Origin: JBJXHC01 sp046160825
GTDB taxonomy: Bacteria; Bacteroidota; Ignavibacteria; UBA10030; UBA6906
NCBI GenBank assembly: GCA_046160825.1
Contig: JBJXHC010000016.1
Coordinates: 1 to 14,593, forward strand
Direction: 5' to 3'
DNA length: 14,593 nucleotides
Shown: positions 13,578 to 14,593 of the stretch, in pieces
Position numbering within the stretch: the stretch's first letter is position 1
Layout: every line of letters begins with the position of its first letter
Notes under the pieces: generated by a model
What the model was told of the DNA's origin: nothing
Databases searched by the model: none
What the model saw: the letters and a program-made list of their open reading frames with translations, nothing else
Translations under genes and position numbers: made by a program

Positions 13578-14593
13578 TCACCGCAGAGCAGCAATCTGCG
13601 GCACTTCAATTGCACTGAGCACCTGTCGCAGCGTAACGCACGCTTCCTGAATGTGTTCCTCACCGATGATCAATGGCGGTACGAACCGCAGCACCCGCTC
13701 GGCCGTGCCGTTGACAAGGACGCCCAAGTCCCGCATTGATCCCACGACTCCATCGTATGGTATAGTCAGTTCCATCCCCACCATCAAACCCATTCCCCGT
13801 ACTTCCCGGACAAGAGCAGGATACTCCTTTTGGATGCTCTGCAATTCGGATTGCAATTTCTCTCCCATACGAGAGGCGTTCTGCATGAGTCCTCCATTGA
13901 TGATCTCCTGTAGAACCACATTTCCGGCGGCACATGCCACGGGGTTTCCACCAAAAGTTGTTCCATGGTTGCCTGGTTCAAAAACATCGACAACCCTTGG
14001 TCCACCAAGAATTGCTCCCAATGGAAGTCCACCACCAAGCGGTTTTGCCACCACTACGACATCAGGTGCAATGTCATAGTGTTGGAATCCAAAGAGCTTT
14101 CCCGTTCTACCGAGTCCACTTTGTATTTCATCCGCGATCACCAGGAAGCCGTGTTTCGCCTGAAGGTCCTTCAACATTCGAACAAACTCCAACGATGCCG
14201 GTCGGACGCCTCCTTCTCCTTGAATGAACTCAAGCACAACCGCGGCTGTCCGGTCGCTGACTGTTGCCTGCAACGTTGCCACGTTATTGAACTCGATATT
14301 ATGACAGTTCTCCAGAAACGGACCAAAGCCGTTGCGGTGGTTGGGCCTGTCCATCAATGAGAGCGCTCCCATCGTGCGGCCATGAAACGCCTGGGAGAAC
14401 GCTACCAACTCCGTCTTGCCACGAAGGGAACCCCATTTGCGCGCTAGCTTGATTGCACCTTCTATGACTTCGGTACCACTGTTGCCAAAAAAAACTTTGG
14501 TGTACCCCGATGCCTTCGTCATTGCTTCCGCGAGTTGAAGCTGCGGTTCCTGGATGAAGTAGTTGGAGGTATGAATGTACCGCGCTGCTTGTT
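13578..14593 (-). CDS. argD: Acetylornithine aminotransferase-like class III aminotransferase (5' end outside window)
   Basis: The frame runs from a TGA at 13578-13580 to the window edge and is open there. The codons before the first in-window ATG (14522) still read YIHTSNYFIQEPQLQLAEAM, the ArgD-type N-terminal segment, so the true start lies beyond base 14593. Class III features are FFGNSGTEVIEGAIKLARK, FHGRTMGALS, LEFIQGEGG, ADEIQSGLGRTGK (the aspartate contacts the cofactor), the Schiff-base lysine in VVVVAKPLGGG (codon 14043-14045), and GTTFGGNPVACAAG. The C-terminal end, VLRFVPPLIIGEEHIQEA, is also ArgD-like. It would transfer an amino group between N-acetylornithine and 2-oxoglutarate in arginine synthesis; a close relative such as ornithine or succinylornithine aminotransferase cannot be excluded. 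No other arginine genes are in the window. Confidence 0.88.
   Translation of the reverse strand, partial: QAARYIHTSNYFIQEPQLQLAEAMTKASGYTKVFFGNSGTEVIEGAIKLARKWGSLRGKTELVAFSQAFHGRTMGALSLMDRPNHRNGFGPFLENCHNIEFNNVATLQATVSDRTAAVVLEFIQGEGGVRPASLEFVRMLKDLQAKHGFLVIADEIQSGLGRTGKLFGFQHYDIAPDVVVVAKPLGGGLPLGAILGGPRVVDVFEPGNHGTTFGGNPVACAAGNVVLQEIINGGLMQNASRMGEKLQSELQSIQKEYPALVREVRGMGLMVGMELTIPYDGVVGSMRDLGVLVNGTAERVLRFVPPLIIGEEHIQEACVTLRQVLSAIEVPQIAALR

Noticed and set aside
13581..13601. CCGCAGA/TCTGCGG hairpin at the convergent end of the aminotransferase gene as a terminator
   Set aside because: A perfect 7-bp stem exists but no T-run follows it on either strand and it lies inside the coding sequence, so terminator function is not supported.

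Overview
The window looks like a contig piece from a Gram-negative bacterium of the Bacteroidota/Chlorobiota side of the FCB group (Ignavibacteria- or Kapabacteria-like is my best guess). The basis is two type IX secretion C-terminal sorting domains with the QNYPNPFNP signature, a SusB-type GH97 glycosidase, and sparse lipobox and Sec signal peptides. Base composition looks moderate, near 50% GC. No rRNA, tRNA, CRISPR array, phage or transposase gene was seen.

Layout. Bases 1-126 are the last 41 codons of a gene that resembles a DNA methyltransferase tail. Bases 127-547 are non-coding and rich in small inverted repeats. Bases 548-2132 hold a three-gene envelope-stress-like cluster on the + strand: a three-helix membrane protein, an ECF sigma factor and a zinc-motif anti-sigma factor; a 73-bp inverted-repeat element sits between the last two. 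Bases 2212-2493 (-) are an orphan T9SS sorting domain with no start codon, a gene remnant. Bases 2523-4194 (-) are a classic ECF42-type sigma factor gene with its DGPF/YCII partner upstream, and an ECF-like promoter candidate lies ahead of the pair. A divergent GH97 alpha-glucosidase follows (4522-6663), then msrB (6873-7379) bracketed by copies of a dispersed repeat, a small EthD-like protein and a crotonase-family enzyme.

Bases 8955-13539 are a compact + strand cluster: a lipoprotein beta-propeller with about a dozen ASP boxes, a small exported protein whose frame is broken, a pentaheme cytochrome c carrying a T9SS sorting domain, and a DUF1330-like protein. The propeller, the broken gene and the cytochrome are separated by 1 bp and by a 4-bp ATGA overlap, so they were probably co-translated. 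I infer an outer-surface redox or electron-transfer module. The right edge holds a convergent, truncated acetylornithine-aminotransferase-like gene (argD).

The most striking observation is in the broken gene at 10891-11374. A perfect 32-bp palindrome flanked by exact 8-bp direct repeats adds 40 bp and shifts the frame. Removing those 40 bp restores one uninterrupted 147-residue reading frame that ends in the overlap with the cytochrome gene. This could be a recent mini-element insertion, a reversible on/off switch through slipped-strand deletion, or, more speculatively, a translational bypass element.
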